A stretch of 64,000 bases of DNA from positions 62,001-126,000 of the forward strand of contig NZ_JBGCCH010000017.1 of assembly GCF_041261205.1 (NCBI RefSeq). The letters run 5' to 3'. Of the stretch, positions 41,580 through 50,732 are shown piece after piece (within the stretch, counting starts at the first letter, position 1; the number at the start of each line of letters is the position of its first letter). This stretch comes from Catenulispora sp. MAP5-51 (GTDB taxonomy: Bacteria > Actinomycetota > Actinomycetes > Streptomycetales > Catenulisporaceae). The notes below the pieces were generated by a model that had not been told where the DNA came from, did not search any database, and saw nothing but the letters and a program-made list of their open reading frames with translations. Position numbers and translations under genes: made by a program.

Positions 41580-42425
41580 CTAACCGCCCAGCCGCAGCGC
41601 CGCCCCCGCGAACTCCAGCAGCAGATCGCACGTCATCTGCGGGTCCTCGTACATCGGCGTGTGGCCGATGTCCGGCAGCACCACCACCCGCGCCCCGGGC
41701 ACCGCGCGGTAGTCCTCGGCCGACGACGCGTGCCAGCGGGCGTCCTGGGCACCGAAGAACACCAGCAGCGGCTTGCCGAGTTCGGCGAGCCGGTCCGGGA
41801 GTGTGCGTTCCCTGATGTGGGCCAGCGACCCGCGCGCGGTCCCGGCCAGGGCCCGGTGCGTCATCCGGCGCGTGTCCTCGACCAGCGCGTCCGGCAGCGG
41901 CGCCGCCGGCCGGGCGAACGCGGTGCTCAGGCTCTTGCGCACGATGGCCTCGGTGAACGCCCGCCACAGCAGCGCGCCGGGCACGCGGGCGAACAGCAGC
42001 CGGCTCAGCGCGCCGCCGGAGGTGTCGGCCTCGGGGCTGGGCCCGGTGCTGATCAGGGCCAGTGCCGAGACTGTCTCAGGACGCTGCCGCGCCAGATCGG
42101 AGACCACGTAGCCGCCGGTGGAGTGCCCGACGGCGACCGCCACGCGCTGCACCCCGAGCCGATCCAGGACGGTGCCGACGCGCTCGGCGTGCCCCGGGAT
42201 GCCGTACGCGCCCGGCGTATCCAAGCCCTGAGACCGCCCATGCCCCGCCAGGTCGACGCGGACGACCCGGTAGGCGTCCGCCAGGCACGGCACCACCGGG
42301 TTCCACCACGCCGTGGACGCGCCGAGGCCGTGCACCAGCAGCAGCACCGGCGCGTCCGCCGCGCCGTCGGTCCTCACGTGCAGCGTCGCGTCGCCGACGT
42401 CCACCTGCTGCGTGTGTTGTCCCAT
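41580..42425 (-). CDS. Alpha/beta hydrolase
   Basis: 281 residues. Oxyanion HGLGASTAWWNPVV, nucleophile elbow AVGHSTGGYVVSDLA (Ser about residue 101), acid FFGAQDARWHA, and His in LPDIGHTPMYEDP complete a catalytic triad. No signal peptide. Sequence is close to epoxide hydrolase/haloperoxidase-like members, without a distinctive cap. Divergent from an AraC regulator 61 bases away, which may control it. Confidence 0.88.
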   Translation of the reverse strand: MGQHTQQVDVGDATLHVRTDGAADAPVLLLVHGLGASTAWWNPVVPCLADAYRVVRVDLAGHGRSQGLDTPGAYGIPGHAERVGTVLDRLGVQRVAVAVGHSTGGYVVSDLARQRPETVSALALISTGPSPEADTSGGALSRLLFARVPGALLWRAFTEAIVRKSLSTAFARPAAPLPDALVEDTRRMTHRALAGTARGSLAHIRERTLPDRLAELGKPLLVFFGAQDARWHASSAEDYRAVPGARVVVLPDIGHTPMYEDPQMTCDLLLEFAGAALRLGG

Positions 42426-42486
42426 GGGAGGTCCCCGCTCTCGATCAGACTTCGTGGATGTCCTGCTCCTCGGTTAGCGTGGCGGT

Positions 42487-43233
42487 ATGGCGATCGGCGC
42501 GCTTCCACAAACATGCGGTGGCCCGCAGGCCCCGGTGGCGTGGATCCGGCCCGGGCAGGCCGGGTACGTCGGGCCGGATCTGGGCGTCGATCTGCACTCC
42601 GCGTCGGTGGGCGTCCTCACAGTGGGTCTGGACGCGCCGTTCGTCGTGGAGACCCCCGAGCACGGCGCCATCCGCACCCGCAGCGTGTACGCCCCGGCCC
42701 GCGCGCAGCACCGGGTGATCGCGCCGGAAGGCCGGATCCTGTTGCTGTTCACCGAAAACGGCATGGGCTCGGCGATGCGGCGGCGGATCGGTCCCTACGG
42801 CCTCGGACACCGGCTGGAACGCGAACTGATCGCCGCCTGCCGGCACGATGCGGATCCCAGCGTCCTGCGATACCTGGGCGGTATCGGTCCCGGCGCCACC
42901 GACCGCCGCATCAGCCGCGTCGTCGACGAGATCCGCGACGACCCGGCCCGCGTCCTGCGCGCCGAGCACAGCGCTCAGGACCTGGGGATGTCGACTCCTT
43001 ACTTCCTGCGGATGTTCGCCCGGCACACCGGCACCACCTTCCGCCGCTACCAGCAGTGGAACCGCCTGCTGGAAGCCGCGCGGGGCATCGCCGCCGGCCA
43101 CGCCCTGACCCGCTGTGCCGCCGACGCGGGCTTCGCCTCCCCGTCGCATCTGAGCGACACCTTCCACGAGACGCTCGGAACCACCGCCACGGCGGTTCTC
43201 GGTTCCCGCGTCCGGTTCGAACTGGACGCCTGA
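42487..43233 (+). CDS. AraC family transcriptional regulator
   Basis: 248 residues. The N-terminal domain is cupin-like (GVLTVGLDAPFVVETPEHG, RSVYAPARAQHRVIAPEGRILLLF). The C-terminal double HTH has AQDLGMSTPYFLRMFARHTG and TRCAADAGFASPSHLSDTFHETLG. ATG 42487 without a strong ribosome binding site. It is flanked by a divergent hydrolase and, downstream, a small ferredoxin-fold-like protein, both candidate targets. Confidence 0.9.
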   Translation: MAIGALPQTCGGPQAPVAWIRPGQAGYVGPDLGVDLHSASVGVLTVGLDAPFVVETPEHGAIRTRSVYAPARAQHRVIAPEGRILLLFTENGMGSAMRRRIGPYGLGHRLERELIAACRHDADPSVLRYLGGIGPGATDRRISRVVDEIRDDPARVLRAEHSAQDLGMSTPYFLRMFARHTGTTFRRYQQWNRLLEAARGIAAGHALTRCAADAGFASPSHLSDTFHETLGTTATAVLGSRVRFELDA

Positions 43234-43314
43234 ACCGCGACGAGTTTCCAGCGCGCCGAGTGTCTCCATTAGTAGCGGGCGTGAACCGATCCGCAAAATA
43301 GGGAAAGGGAGACT

Positions 43315-43620
43315 ATGAGCACGCACATCATCCGGTATGAGACAAAGCCGGACCGGGCCGACGAGAACCAGCTGCTGGTCGAGGCGGTCTTCGAGCAACT
43401 CAAGGCCGAGCGACCCGAAGGCCTGCATTACGCGACATTCCGGATGGAAGACGGAGTGAGCTTCGTGCACATCGTCGGCTACGACGACGATGACGCCGAC
43501 CTCCTGCGTCCCCTGACAGCCTTCAAGGCCTTCCAACAGGACGCCGCCGACCGCATGATCGCCCCGGCGCAACGGGGGAGCGCCACGGTCGTGGGCTCGT
43601 ACGGCTTCTTCGGGGAGTGA
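43315..43620 (+). CDS. Small stress/antibiotic-biosynthesis monooxygenase-like (ABM or Dabb fold) protein
   Basis: 101 residues. The pattern MSTHIIRYETKPDRADENQLLVEAVFEQL, GLHYATFRMEDGVSFVHIVGY and PLTAFKAFQQDAADRM fits the dimeric alpha/beta-barrel fold of ABM/Dabb proteins: two beta-alpha-beta units with a central strand pair. No catalytic residue is diagnostic. GGGAAAGGGAGACT precedes ATG 43315. The sole gene in its transcript after the AraC gene, which may activate it. Confidence 0.7.
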   Translation: MSTHIIRYETKPDRADENQLLVEAVFEQLKAERPEGLHYATFRMEDGVSFVHIVGYDDDDADLLRPLTAFKAFQQDAADRMIAPAQRGSATVVGSYGFFGE

Positions 43621-43814
43621 CAAACCCCACAGCCAAGCGTGACTTCGCGGTCCGCAGGACACGAACCGGTCACGGTCTCGTACCGGAACTTGTCCTGCGG
43701 GTTCCCCAGTGGATAAACATCACTTCGCCGTCTTCTGAAGATTTCATGAAGCCGCGCGTTGGCGGCCGCTTCAACGACGACGGTTGCCACCACAGGGGAA
43801 AGGGAAAACCATCC

Positions 43815-46805
43815 ATGCCGAACGCCGCTAGCCGGCGGCGTGCGCAGGCCGTGATGGCGGGGGTCTTCCCCGTCGCCGTCGCGCTTGTCGCCGCGTCCGC
43901 GTCCGCCTCGCCCGCCCAGGCCGACACGCAGCACCACAACACCACGAACAAGATCCTGACTGACGTGCACCCGACCTGGGCGACGGCGGACAAGGACCGC
44001 GGGGCCGTGCCGGCCGCGCAGCAGATCAGCACCCGGGTGTACCTCTCCGGTCAGGACTCGGCCGGGCTGGCCGCGCTGGCGCGCGCCGCCTCCGACCCGA
44101 ACAGCCCGGACTACCAGCACTACCTGACCCCGGCCCAGATCCAGGCGCGCTTCGGCGCCACGCCGGCCCAGGTCGCGGCGGTGCAGAAGTGGCTGACCGG
44201 CTCGGGCCTGAAGGTCACTTCGGTGACCAGCGACTGGATCGACGCCTTGGGCGACACCGCGGCCGTGCAGCGCGCCTTCGGCACCCAGATCAAGGACTAC
44301 CAGGGCACCGACGGCGCCGTGAAGTACGCCGCCTCGTCCTCGGCGGTCATCCCGGCCGAGGTCGCCGACTACGTCGAGGGCGTCTCGGGCCTGTCGCAGG
44401 CCTCGGTGCGGGTGCACGCGGACTCGGCGAAGGCCAACGCGGCCAACGCCGCGGACCAGAACTGCTCGCCGTACTGGGGCGCGAGCACCACCACCGCGTG
44501 GCCGGCCGGTGCGAACCCCGGCCCGACGCCGCTGCTGCCGTGCTCGTACACGCCCAAGCAGCTGCGCGACGCCTACGGCGTGACCAAGTCCGGCATGACC
44601 GGCAAGGGCGCGACCATCGCCGTCGTCGACTGGTACGGCTCCTCGACGATGGAAGCCGACGCGAACCGGTACGCCACGGACAACAAGGACCAGCCCTTCG
44701 CGCCGGGTCAGTACCGCGAGGTCGTCGACCAGTCGCAGTGGAACAACCAGGACGCCTGCGGCGGCACCTCCGGCATCGCCGGCGAGGAGGCCCTCGACGT
44801 CGAGATGACGCACGGCCTGGCGCCGGACGCGAACATCGTCTACGTCGGCGCGAACTCCTGCACCGACGCGGACCTGATGGCCGCCGAGGAGAAGATCGTC
44901 GACCAGCACCTGGCGGACGTGGTCTCCAACTCCTGGGGCGAGATCATGCACACCACCGACGGCCAGGACATGGACCCGTCGGAGATAGCCGCCTACGACC
45001 GCATATTCCAGAAGGGCGCGGCCGAGGGCATCGGCTTCGACTTCTCCTCCGGCGACTGCGGCGACGACGACCCGGCCAACGCCGCCAACGGCGGCGCGAA
45101 CTGCGCCGCGGACTCGGCCCGCAAGCAGACCGAGTGGCCGACCTCCGACGCGTGGGTCACCTCGGTCGGCGGCACCACGCTGGCCACCGACTCCTCGGGC
45201 AACTACGCCTGGGAAGCGGCGATGGGCGACCACGTCGGCGCCGCCAAGCAGGGCGACCCGGCCTGGCGTCCGGTCACCGGCCAGAAGGTCCCGTTCTCGT
45301 TCTACTTCGGGGGCGGCGGCGGCACCTCCGAGGACGTCCCGCAGCCGTTCTACCAGGCCGGCGTCGTGCCGTCCTCGCTGGCGAACAACCTGCCCAGCGG
45401 CCAGGGCACCACGCGTCCGATGCGGACCGTGCCGGACGTGGCGATGAACGGCGCGCTGGCCTCCTCGGTGCTGGTCGGCATGACCGGCATGAGCACCCCC
45501 GGCGTCTACGGCACCGGCGGCATGGGCGGCACCTCGGTGGCGGCTCCGGAGTTCTCCGCGCTGCAGGCCGACGCCAAGCAGGCCGCGGGCCACGCGCTGG
45601 GCTTCGCGAACCCGTCGCTGTACGCCCTCGGTGGTACCTCGGCGTTCCACGACGTCACCGCGCACCCGGCGGGCCAGCCGCAGGTGCTGGAGGGCATCCA
45701 CGTCTCGTCCAAGGACGCGACCATCGGCAGGCTGTACCGGGCCGGCGAGGACTCCTCGCTGGTCGCGGCGGCCGGTTACGACAACGCCACGGGCCTGGGC
45801 TCGCCGGCCGACGACTACCTGTCGAAGGTCGGCGCCGTCGCGCCGCTGCAGCCGACCGCGCCGAACGCGCCGGTCGTCAAGCGCATCGCCGGCGCCGACC
45901 GCTACGGCACCGCGATCAACGTCTCGCAGGCCTCGTTCCCGAAGGCCGGCTCGGCCTCCGCGGTGGTCCTGGCCACCGGCGAGACCTTCCCCGACGCGCT
46001 GGCCGGCGCCCCGCTGGCCAACGAGAAGGGCGGCCCGCTGCTGCTGACGCCGTCCAAGACCGCCGACCCGGCCGTCATCGCCGAGATCCACCGGGTCCTG
46101 GCGCCCGGCGGCAAGGTGTACGTCCTGGGCGGCGTGAACGCGGTCTCGGACAAGGTGGTCTCCGCGCTGGGCCTGTCGGCCTCGCAGATCACCCGGGTCT
46201 CCGGCCAGGACCGCTTCTCCACCTCGGTGGCGATCGCCGAGCAGATCGGCAACCCGACCGGCAACGTGATCCTGGCGACCGGCGACAACTTCGCCGACGC
46301 CCTGACCGCGGCGCCGTACTCGGCGATCTACGGCGGCGGCACGGGCACCCCGGCCGCGATCCTGCTGACCGACGACCGCAAGCTGCCCGCGCAGGTGGCC
46401 GGCTACGTCGCCGGTGCGCACTCGGTGGCGGCGGTCGGCGGCCAGGCCGTGGCCGCGGCCGCGCACCTGGACAACCGGGACGCCGGCGCGCAGTTCGTCG
46501 GCTGGGACCGCTACGGCACCGCCTCGCTGGTGGCCGGGAAGTTCCAGGCGCCGAAGACCGTCGGCGTGGCCACCGGCGTGCAGTTCGCCGACGCCCTGAC
46601 CGGCGCGGCGATGCTGGGCGCGGCGCACAGCCCGCTGCTGCTCACCAACCCGGTGAAGCTGCCCGACGGCACGGCCGCGACGCTGCACGGCTTCAGCGCC
46701 GCGCTGGCCGGCGGCGCGGTCGAGCTGTTCGGCGGCCCGGTCGCGGTCTCCGACGGGGTCGAGGCGCAGGTCGCCAAGGCGGTCGGCGGGCGCGTCCTGC
46801 GGTAG
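43815..46805 (+). CDS. Secreted sedolisin (S53) peptidase fused to cell-wall-binding repeats (CWB2)
   Basis: 996 residues. Signal peptide at residues 1-37 (VFPVAVALVAASASASPAQA), then a Pro-kumamolisin activation domain (about 45-195, YLSGQDSAGLAALARAASDP ... AFGTQI). The acid serine peptidase domain follows with Glu 324 and Asp 328 in GEEALDVEM, Asp 414 in SSGDCGDD and nucleophile Ser 574 in GGTSVAAPEF. The calcium-site end is YDNATGLGSP. From 688 on come three CWB2 repeats (RIAGADRYGTA, RVSGQDRFSTS, FVGWDRYGTA), which anchor to cell-wall polymers. So it is probably a wall-attached acid protease. ATG 43815 has GGGGAAAGGG upstream. Confidence 0.9.
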   Translation: MPNAASRRRAQAVMAGVFPVAVALVAASASASPAQADTQHHNTTNKILTDVHPTWATADKDRGAVPAAQQISTRVYLSGQDSAGLAALARAASDPNSPDYQHYLTPAQIQARFGATPAQVAAVQKWLTGSGLKVTSVTSDWIDALGDTAAVQRAFGTQIKDYQGTDGAVKYAASSSAVIPAEVADYVEGVSGLSQASVRVHADSAKANAANAADQNCSPYWGASTTTAWPAGANPGPTPLLPCSYTPKQLRDAYGVTKSGMTGKGATIAVVDWYGSSTMEADANRYATDNKDQPFAPGQYREVVDQSQWNNQDACGGTSGIAGEEALDVEMTHGLAPDANIVYVGANSCTDADLMAAEEKIVDQHLADVVSNSWGEIMHTTDGQDMDPSEIAAYDRIFQKGAAEGIGFDFSSGDCGDDDPANAANGGANCAADSARKQTEWPTSDAWVTSVGGTTLATDSSGNYAWEAAMGDHVGAAKQGDPAWRPVTGQKVPFSFYFGGGGGTSEDVPQPFYQAGVVPSSLANNLPSGQGTTRPMRTVPDVAMNGALASSVLVGMTGMSTPGVYGTGGMGGTSVAAPEFSALQADAKQAAGHALGFANPSLYALGGTSAFHDVTAHPAGQPQVLEGIHVSSKDATIGRLYRAGEDSSLVAAAGYDNATGLGSPADDYLSKVGAVAPLQPTAPNAPVVKRIAGADRYGTAINVSQASFPKAGSASAVVLATGETFPDALAGAPLANEKGGPLLLTPSKTADPAVIAEIHRVLAPGGKVYVLGGVNAVSDKVVSALGLSASQITRVSGQDRFSTSVAIAEQIGNPTGNVILATGDNFADALTAAPYSAIYGGGTGTPAAILLTDDRKLPAQVAGYVAGAHSVAAVGGQAVAAAAHLDNRDAGAQFVGWDRYGTASLVAGKFQAPKTVGVATGVQFADALTGAAMLGAAHSPLLLTNPVKLPDGTAATLHGFSAALAGGAVELFGGPVAVSDGVEAQVAKAVGGRVLR

Positions 46806-46876
46806 TCGGCGTGTCGTGGTCGCCTGGTCGCGGTGCTGAGCCGCGACGCGGTATGTAAGAGCAGGTAGTGACAAGG

Positions 46877-46910
46877 CTCAGGGGCCGTCCGGTTTCGGAC
46901 GGCCCCTGAG
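46877..46910 (+). terminator. Strong terminator after the sedolisin gene
   Basis: A perfect 15-bp stem, CTCAGGGGCCGTCCG (46877-46891) with CGGACGGCCCCTGAG (46896-46910), and a GTTT loop, 71 bases after the stop. It is followed by TCGTTTG. It is the most stable hairpin I noticed in the window. Confidence 0.92.
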
Positions 46911-46961
46911 TCGTTTGCGTGGCGCTCCCGTGGCGTCCCGCGGCGAGCGGCGCACGTCACA

Positions 46962-46996
46962 TTGCCGCCCCCCTTGAAACTATTGCATAATGCAAT
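46962..46996 (+). promoter_or_regulatory. Promoter of the ClC gene with overlapping palindrome
   Basis: ATTGCATAATGCAAT (46982-46996) is a perfect 15-bp palindrome with a single central base. CATAAT inside it (46986-46991) is a good -10, with TTGCCG (46962-46967) as -35 at 18 bases. A repressor dimer on the palindrome would cover the -10. The start codon follows 51 bases later. Confidence 0.65.
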
Positions 46997-47047
46997 CGTT
47001 GCTATGGGGTCGAATCCCTCACCCTGCCGACCACGGAGCCTGCCCGC

Positions 47048-48988
47048 GTGCCGACAAACCCCGCTCGTTCTGTCCCGCCCCAAGCCGCCCCCTCTGCGAC
47101 CTCTGCGACCTCTGCGACCTCTGCGAACACTGGGAACTCTGCGAATCCGGCCAAACATCCGGGCCATGCGATCGCGCACCTCGGGGACTTCCACGTCCCG
47201 CCGCGCGTCGTCGTGATCACCGCGGTGGCCGTGCCGATCGGCGTCCTGGGCGCCCTGGCCGCCTACGCGCTGCTCAAGCTGATCACACTGGTGACGAACA
47301 TCTGCTTCTACGCGCAGTTCACCTTCCACGCGACCAGCCCGGCCGGCACCCCGCACCGCTGGCTGATCCCGATCCTGCCGGTCGTCGGCGGCCTGGTGGT
47401 GGGCCTGATGGCGCGCTACGGCAGCGAGAAGATCCGCGGCCACGGCATGCCGGAGGCCATCGAGGCGATCCTGGTCGGCGGCAGCAAGGTCCAGCCGCGC
47501 GTAGCGGTGCTCAAGCCGCTGTCCGCGGCGGTGTCGATCGGCACCGGCGGCCCGTTCGGCGCCGAGGGCCCGATCATCATGACCGGCGGCGCGCTGGGCT
47601 CGCTGCTGGCGCAGGTCCTGCACGTGACCACCGACGAGCGCAAGACGCTGCTGGTCGCCGGCTCCGCGGCCGGCATGGCGGCGACGTTCAACACCCCGCT
47701 GGCCGCGGTGGTTCTCGCGGTGGAGCTGCTGCTGTTCGAATGGCGTCCGCGCTCCCTGATACCGGTGGCGGCCGCCGCGGTGACCGCGACCGTCGTGCGC
47801 GGGCCGATGCTGGGCTACGGGCCGCTGTTCGGGGGCGCGCACGTTCCGTCGCACCTGGCGTTCTACGACTACCCGCTCTGTCTGGTCGCGGGGGGCGTGG
47901 CCGGGCTGCTGGCGATCGGCGCCACGGCGCTGGTGTACTTCTCCGAGGACTCCTTCGCCAAGCTGCCGATCCACTGGATGTGGTGGCCGGCCATCGGCGG
48001 GGCGGTCGTCGGGATCGGCGGCCTGATCGAGCCGCACGCCCTTGGCGTCGGGTACGACGTCATCGACGAGCTGCTCACCGGGCGCGCCACCACCGGCCTG
48101 ATCGTCGGCATCCTGGTGGTCAAGACCCTGATCTGGGGGCTGTCGCTGGGCTCGGGCACCTCCGGCGGCGTGCTCGCGCCGATGTTCATGGTCGGCGGCG
48201 CGCTCGGTGCGGCCGAGGCGATGGTCTTCCCGAGCGTCAGCCCCGGTTTCTGGGCCCTGGTCTCGCTGGCCGGGGTGCTCGGCGGCGTGATGCGCTCGCC
48301 GCTGACCGGCATCGTGTTCTGCCTGGAGCTGACCCATGAGGTCAACGCGATCCTGCCGATGATCATCACGGCCGGCACCGCGTACCTGGTCTCGGTGGTC
48401 TTCCTGAAGCGCTCGGTGCTCACCGAGAAGCTGGCCCGGCGCGGCCTGCACCTGACCCGCGAGTACTCGGTCGACCCGCTGGAGGTCCACCTGGTCGGCG
48501 GACTGACGGCCGAGCCGGCCACGTCGTTCCCGGCCGCGCAGAGCACCGGCCAGGCCAGCGCGGCGATCCGGGCCTCGCTGCCCGACGGCGACCTGGCCGT
48601 CCAGCGGCTGTACCCGGTGTTGCACTCGGACGGCGAACTCGCCGGAGTGGTGACACGGACGCAGCTGCTGGCCGCCGACATCGAGGACCCGACGCCGTTG
48701 GCCCAGACGGCGCGGCCGGCGATCGCCGCGCAGCCGGCGGAGACGCTGCGGACCGTCGCGAACCGGATGGCGCACCATTCGGTGACGCGGGTGGTGGTCA
48801 GGGCCGAACCGCATGAGCCGCCTTATGTGCTGAGCCTGCGGCAGCTGCTGCACGCGCGGCGGATCGACCACCACGAGGAGTCGCAGCGCGAGCGGATGCT
48901 GGGACGACGGCGTGAGCGGGCCGAGGTCGTGGACTTGGTGGACGTCGACGCGCATGTCGGCGGATCGGCTGAAACCGAGCGGGTGTAA
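47048..48988 (+). CDS. ClC-type chloride channel/transporter with CBS-like C-terminus
   Basis: 646 residues from GTG 47048. Residues 1-45 hold T-S-A repeats (TSATSATSAN) from a 9-bp DNA repeat. The ClC core has about 10 or more helices with the filter motifs GTGGPFGAEGPIIM (gating Glu kept), AAGMAATFNTPLAAVVLAVE and GSGTSGGVLAPMFMVGG. The C-terminal region includes two degenerate CBS domains (LPDGDLAVQRLYPVLHSDGELAGVV; HHSVTRVVVRAEPHEPPYVLS). It probably exchanges chloride for protons at the membrane. The palindromic promoter upstream suggests repression. Confidence 0.9.
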   Translation: MPTNPARSVPPQAAPSATSATSATSANTGNSANPAKHPGHAIAHLGDFHVPPRVVVITAVAVPIGVLGALAAYALLKLITLVTNICFYAQFTFHATSPAGTPHRWLIPILPVVGGLVVGLMARYGSEKIRGHGMPEAIEAILVGGSKVQPRVAVLKPLSAAVSIGTGGPFGAEGPIIMTGGALGSLLAQVLHVTTDERKTLLVAGSAAGMAATFNTPLAAVVLAVELLLFEWRPRSLIPVAAAAVTATVVRGPMLGYGPLFGGAHVPSHLAFYDYPLCLVAGGVAGLLAIGATALVYFSEDSFAKLPIHWMWWPAIGGAVVGIGGLIEPHALGVGYDVIDELLTGRATTGLIVGILVVKTLIWGLSLGSGTSGGVLAPMFMVGGALGAAEAMVFPSVSPGFWALVSLAGVLGGVMRSPLTGIVFCLELTHEVNAILPMIITAGTAYLVSVVFLKRSVLTEKLARRGLHLTREYSVDPLEVHLVGGLTAEPATSFPAAQSTGQASAAIRASLPDGDLAVQRLYPVLHSDGELAGVVTRTQLLAADIEDPTPLAQTARPAIAAQPAETLRTVANRMAHHSVTRVVVRAEPHEPPYVLSLRQLLHARRIDHHEESQRERMLGRRRERAEVVDLVDVDAHVGGSAETERV

Positions 48989-49006
48989 GCGATTCGTTGT
49001 TCGGTT

Positions 49007-50206
49007 CTACTTCGGCTCGCCGTGGAACACCCGCTTGGCGGCCTGCCTGTTGAAGCCCACGAACGTCAGCAGCCAGGCCGCGGCGCCGATCCAGACCAGC
49101 ACGTGGCCTGGATCGGTGAGCCACTTCCAGCCGGTGGCCTTGGCGACCTCGATGGTGGCCACGGCCGTCATTCCCATGGGGAAGACCGTGGCCCAGCGCC
49201 GGACGTCGTACCGGGGCCGAGGCCACCGGATCTCGGCGACGACGAGGACGGCGTACCAGCACCAGGCCAGGGCGAGCAGGATGAGGGCGATCACGCGCAG
49301 CGTGTCGTGGACCGAGGCGGCCCAGGTCCAACCCCCGGACGTGCTCCCGCCCGCGAGGAGCTTCGCGCACGCCAGCGCCGAAATGGCCAGCGCGCCCCCG
49401 GCGACCCAGTGATCTCCGGCGCCGTTGCGGACGGCGGTGAAGTCGAAATGGCGCATCGCGTCGACGTAGAGCACCAGCCCGAGGACGAACAGGACCAACG
49501 CGGGCACCAGTAGCCAGTGCGCCGGGAGTGCCGCGGCGAGCGTGGCGGCCAGCGTCACCAAACCCTGGGTCGCGACGCAGACCAGGAACACCGCGCCCTG
49601 CATGTTCGGCCGCAGATGGCGCACGACGATCCACAGCAGCGGCGGCCACAGCACCGCCGCGACGATGAGCAGTACCACCGCCGGCGGCTGCCAGCCCTGC
49701 AGGCTCACCCGGACGCCCAGCACCGTGGTCGAGGCGACGGCGGTGAGGGCGGCCGGGGTGTGCGACTCGGCGGTCCAGCGGTGTCGCTCCCGGGCCAGCC
49801 GCCGGGCGAAGTCGTCGCCGAGAGCGAGCCAGCCGATCGCGGCCAGCGCGAAGAGCACCGCCGACAAGACCTGCGCGCCGACCGCCCGCAGACCGGTCGA
49901 GACGATGGAGGTGGCCATGACCGCCGAGCCCGCGGCCGGCGGGAGGTCGCCGAACCAGGACGCCAGGCGGCTGTGGAAGGCGGGGGAGGGGGCGGTCGGG
50001 CTGCTCGTGGAAGCTGCGCTGCCTGCGGGGCCGGGCGTCGGGCTGCTTGCGGAAGGCGCGCCAGTCGGGCTGCTGGTTCTGGTGCTGGTATCGGGGCGGG
50101 TTGTCGGGCTGCTCGCACCGGCCGCACTGGTAGTGCCGGTAGTGCCGGTCGTGCCAGCCGCACCGGTTGCGGTGCGCGGCTGCTTCGGCTCGGGCGAACC
50201 CTCCAT
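49007..50206 (-). CDS. TDT family transporter (tellurite resistance/C4-dicarboxylate or SLAC1-type)
   Basis: 399 residues. Residues 1-75 are Thr/Ser/Pro/Gly repeats, presumably a disordered cytoplasmic tail. Then GDLPPAAGSAVMATSIVSTGL starts the TDT fold, with about ten helices to the end and conserved-looking FPMGMTAVATIEVAKATGW near helix 9. TDT proteins move malate, tellurite-related anions, sulfite or chloride; the cargo cannot be told. ATG 50206 is preferred to GTG 50212. Its stop lies 18 bases from that of the ClC gene (convergent). Confidence 0.85.
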   Translation of the reverse strand: MEGSPEPKQPRTATGAAGTTGTTGTTSAAGASSPTTRPDTSTRTSSPTGAPSASSPTPGPAGSAASTSSPTAPSPAFHSRLASWFGDLPPAAGSAVMATSIVSTGLRAVGAQVLSAVLFALAAIGWLALGDDFARRLARERHRWTAESHTPAALTAVASTTVLGVRVSLQGWQPPAVVLLIVAAVLWPPLLWIVVRHLRPNMQGAVFLVCVATQGLVTLAATLAAALPAHWLLVPALVLFVLGLVLYVDAMRHFDFTAVRNGAGDHWVAGGALAISALACAKLLAGGSTSGGWTWAASVHDTLRVIALILLALAWCWYAVLVVAEIRWPRPRYDVRRWATVFPMGMTAVATIEVAKATGWKWLTDPGHVLVWIGAAAWLLTFVGFNRQAAKRVFHGEPK

Positions 50207-50278
50207 GATCACCGCCTTCCCCTGCGGACGCTAGCGCCGCCGGGTCCGGTGAGCCCGGCGGCGTGTCCGTTCGGGGGA

Positions 50279-50680
50279 TCAGGCGCCCAATGGGACCCGC
50301 CGCGCGCGTACGATCCGTTCGCTGATACGCCATCCCGCTTCCAGCCGTAGCACGGTGTCGTCGTAGGTCACGCTGCCGCATGTGCCGTCGGCCATGACGC
50401 CGATGCCCTTGGAGCGTGCCAGGATCCGGTCGGAGTCTTGCTCGGTCAGGATGACGTTCGTGACGTGGTGTCCGACCGGGTTCCGGTCGCCGAGGGCGAG
50501 GGCCGCGTCGCGGTTGGCGGCCAGGCCGCGTAGGACGCCGAAGCCGAAGTCGGTGATGTCGTAGGCGACGTCGTCGGTGAAGACCTCGCCGAGGCGGTCG
50601 AGCTCGCCGCGGTCGCAGAGGTGGCCGTGTAGCGCTATCAGTTCATTGATGGCGATGTGGTCGTCCCAGGAGAGGGTCAT
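50279..50680 (-). CDS. SnoaL-like (NTF2 fold) protein
   Basis: 133 residues. MTLSWDDHIAINELIALHGHLCDRGELD, LGEVFTDDVAYDITDFG and a C-terminal YDDTVLRLEAGWRISERIVRARR follow the SnoaL_4 pattern of small polyketide cyclase/dehydratase-like folds. Enzyme or ligand binder; not resolved. ATG 50680 is used because TAGCCT lies 7 bases upstream on this strand (leaderless) and the residues before it are the operator itself. Divergent from and presumably repressed by the TetR across a 12+12 palindrome. Confidence 0.8.
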   Translation of the reverse strand: MTLSWDDHIAINELIALHGHLCDRGELDRLGEVFTDDVAYDITDFGFGVLRGLAANRDAALALGDRNPVGHHVTNVILTEQDSDRILARSKGIGVMADGTCGSVTYDDTVLRLEAGWRISERIVRARRVPLGA

Positions 50681-50689
50681 GTGCGCTAG

Positions 50690-50715
50690 GCTAAGTGGGG
50701 ACTTCCCCACTTAGC
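50690..50715. promoter_or_regulatory. 26-bp near-perfect palindromic TetR operator
   Basis: GCTAAGTGGGGA (50690-50701) and TCCCCACTTAGC (50704-50715) are exact inverted copies around CT. It lies in the 52-base gap between the SnoaL-like gene and tetR, covering the -10 region of the SnoaL-like gene. This is among the longest perfect dyads in the window. Confidence 0.9.
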
Positions 50716-50732
50716 AACCGAGGACCCGACCG

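Noticed and set aside
43479-46874. A 1131-codon open frame opposite the sedolisin gene
   Set aside because: Its translation is Arg/Gly/Val-rich repeat-like sequence with no domain; it is an antisense artefact of high GC, while the plus strand encodes a complete peptidase.
47006-47023. T-arm-like GGGGTCGAATCCCTC suggesting a tRNA fragment or att site
   Set aside because: No acceptor stem, D-arm or anticodon arm can be folded upstream; it is the leader of the ClC gene.
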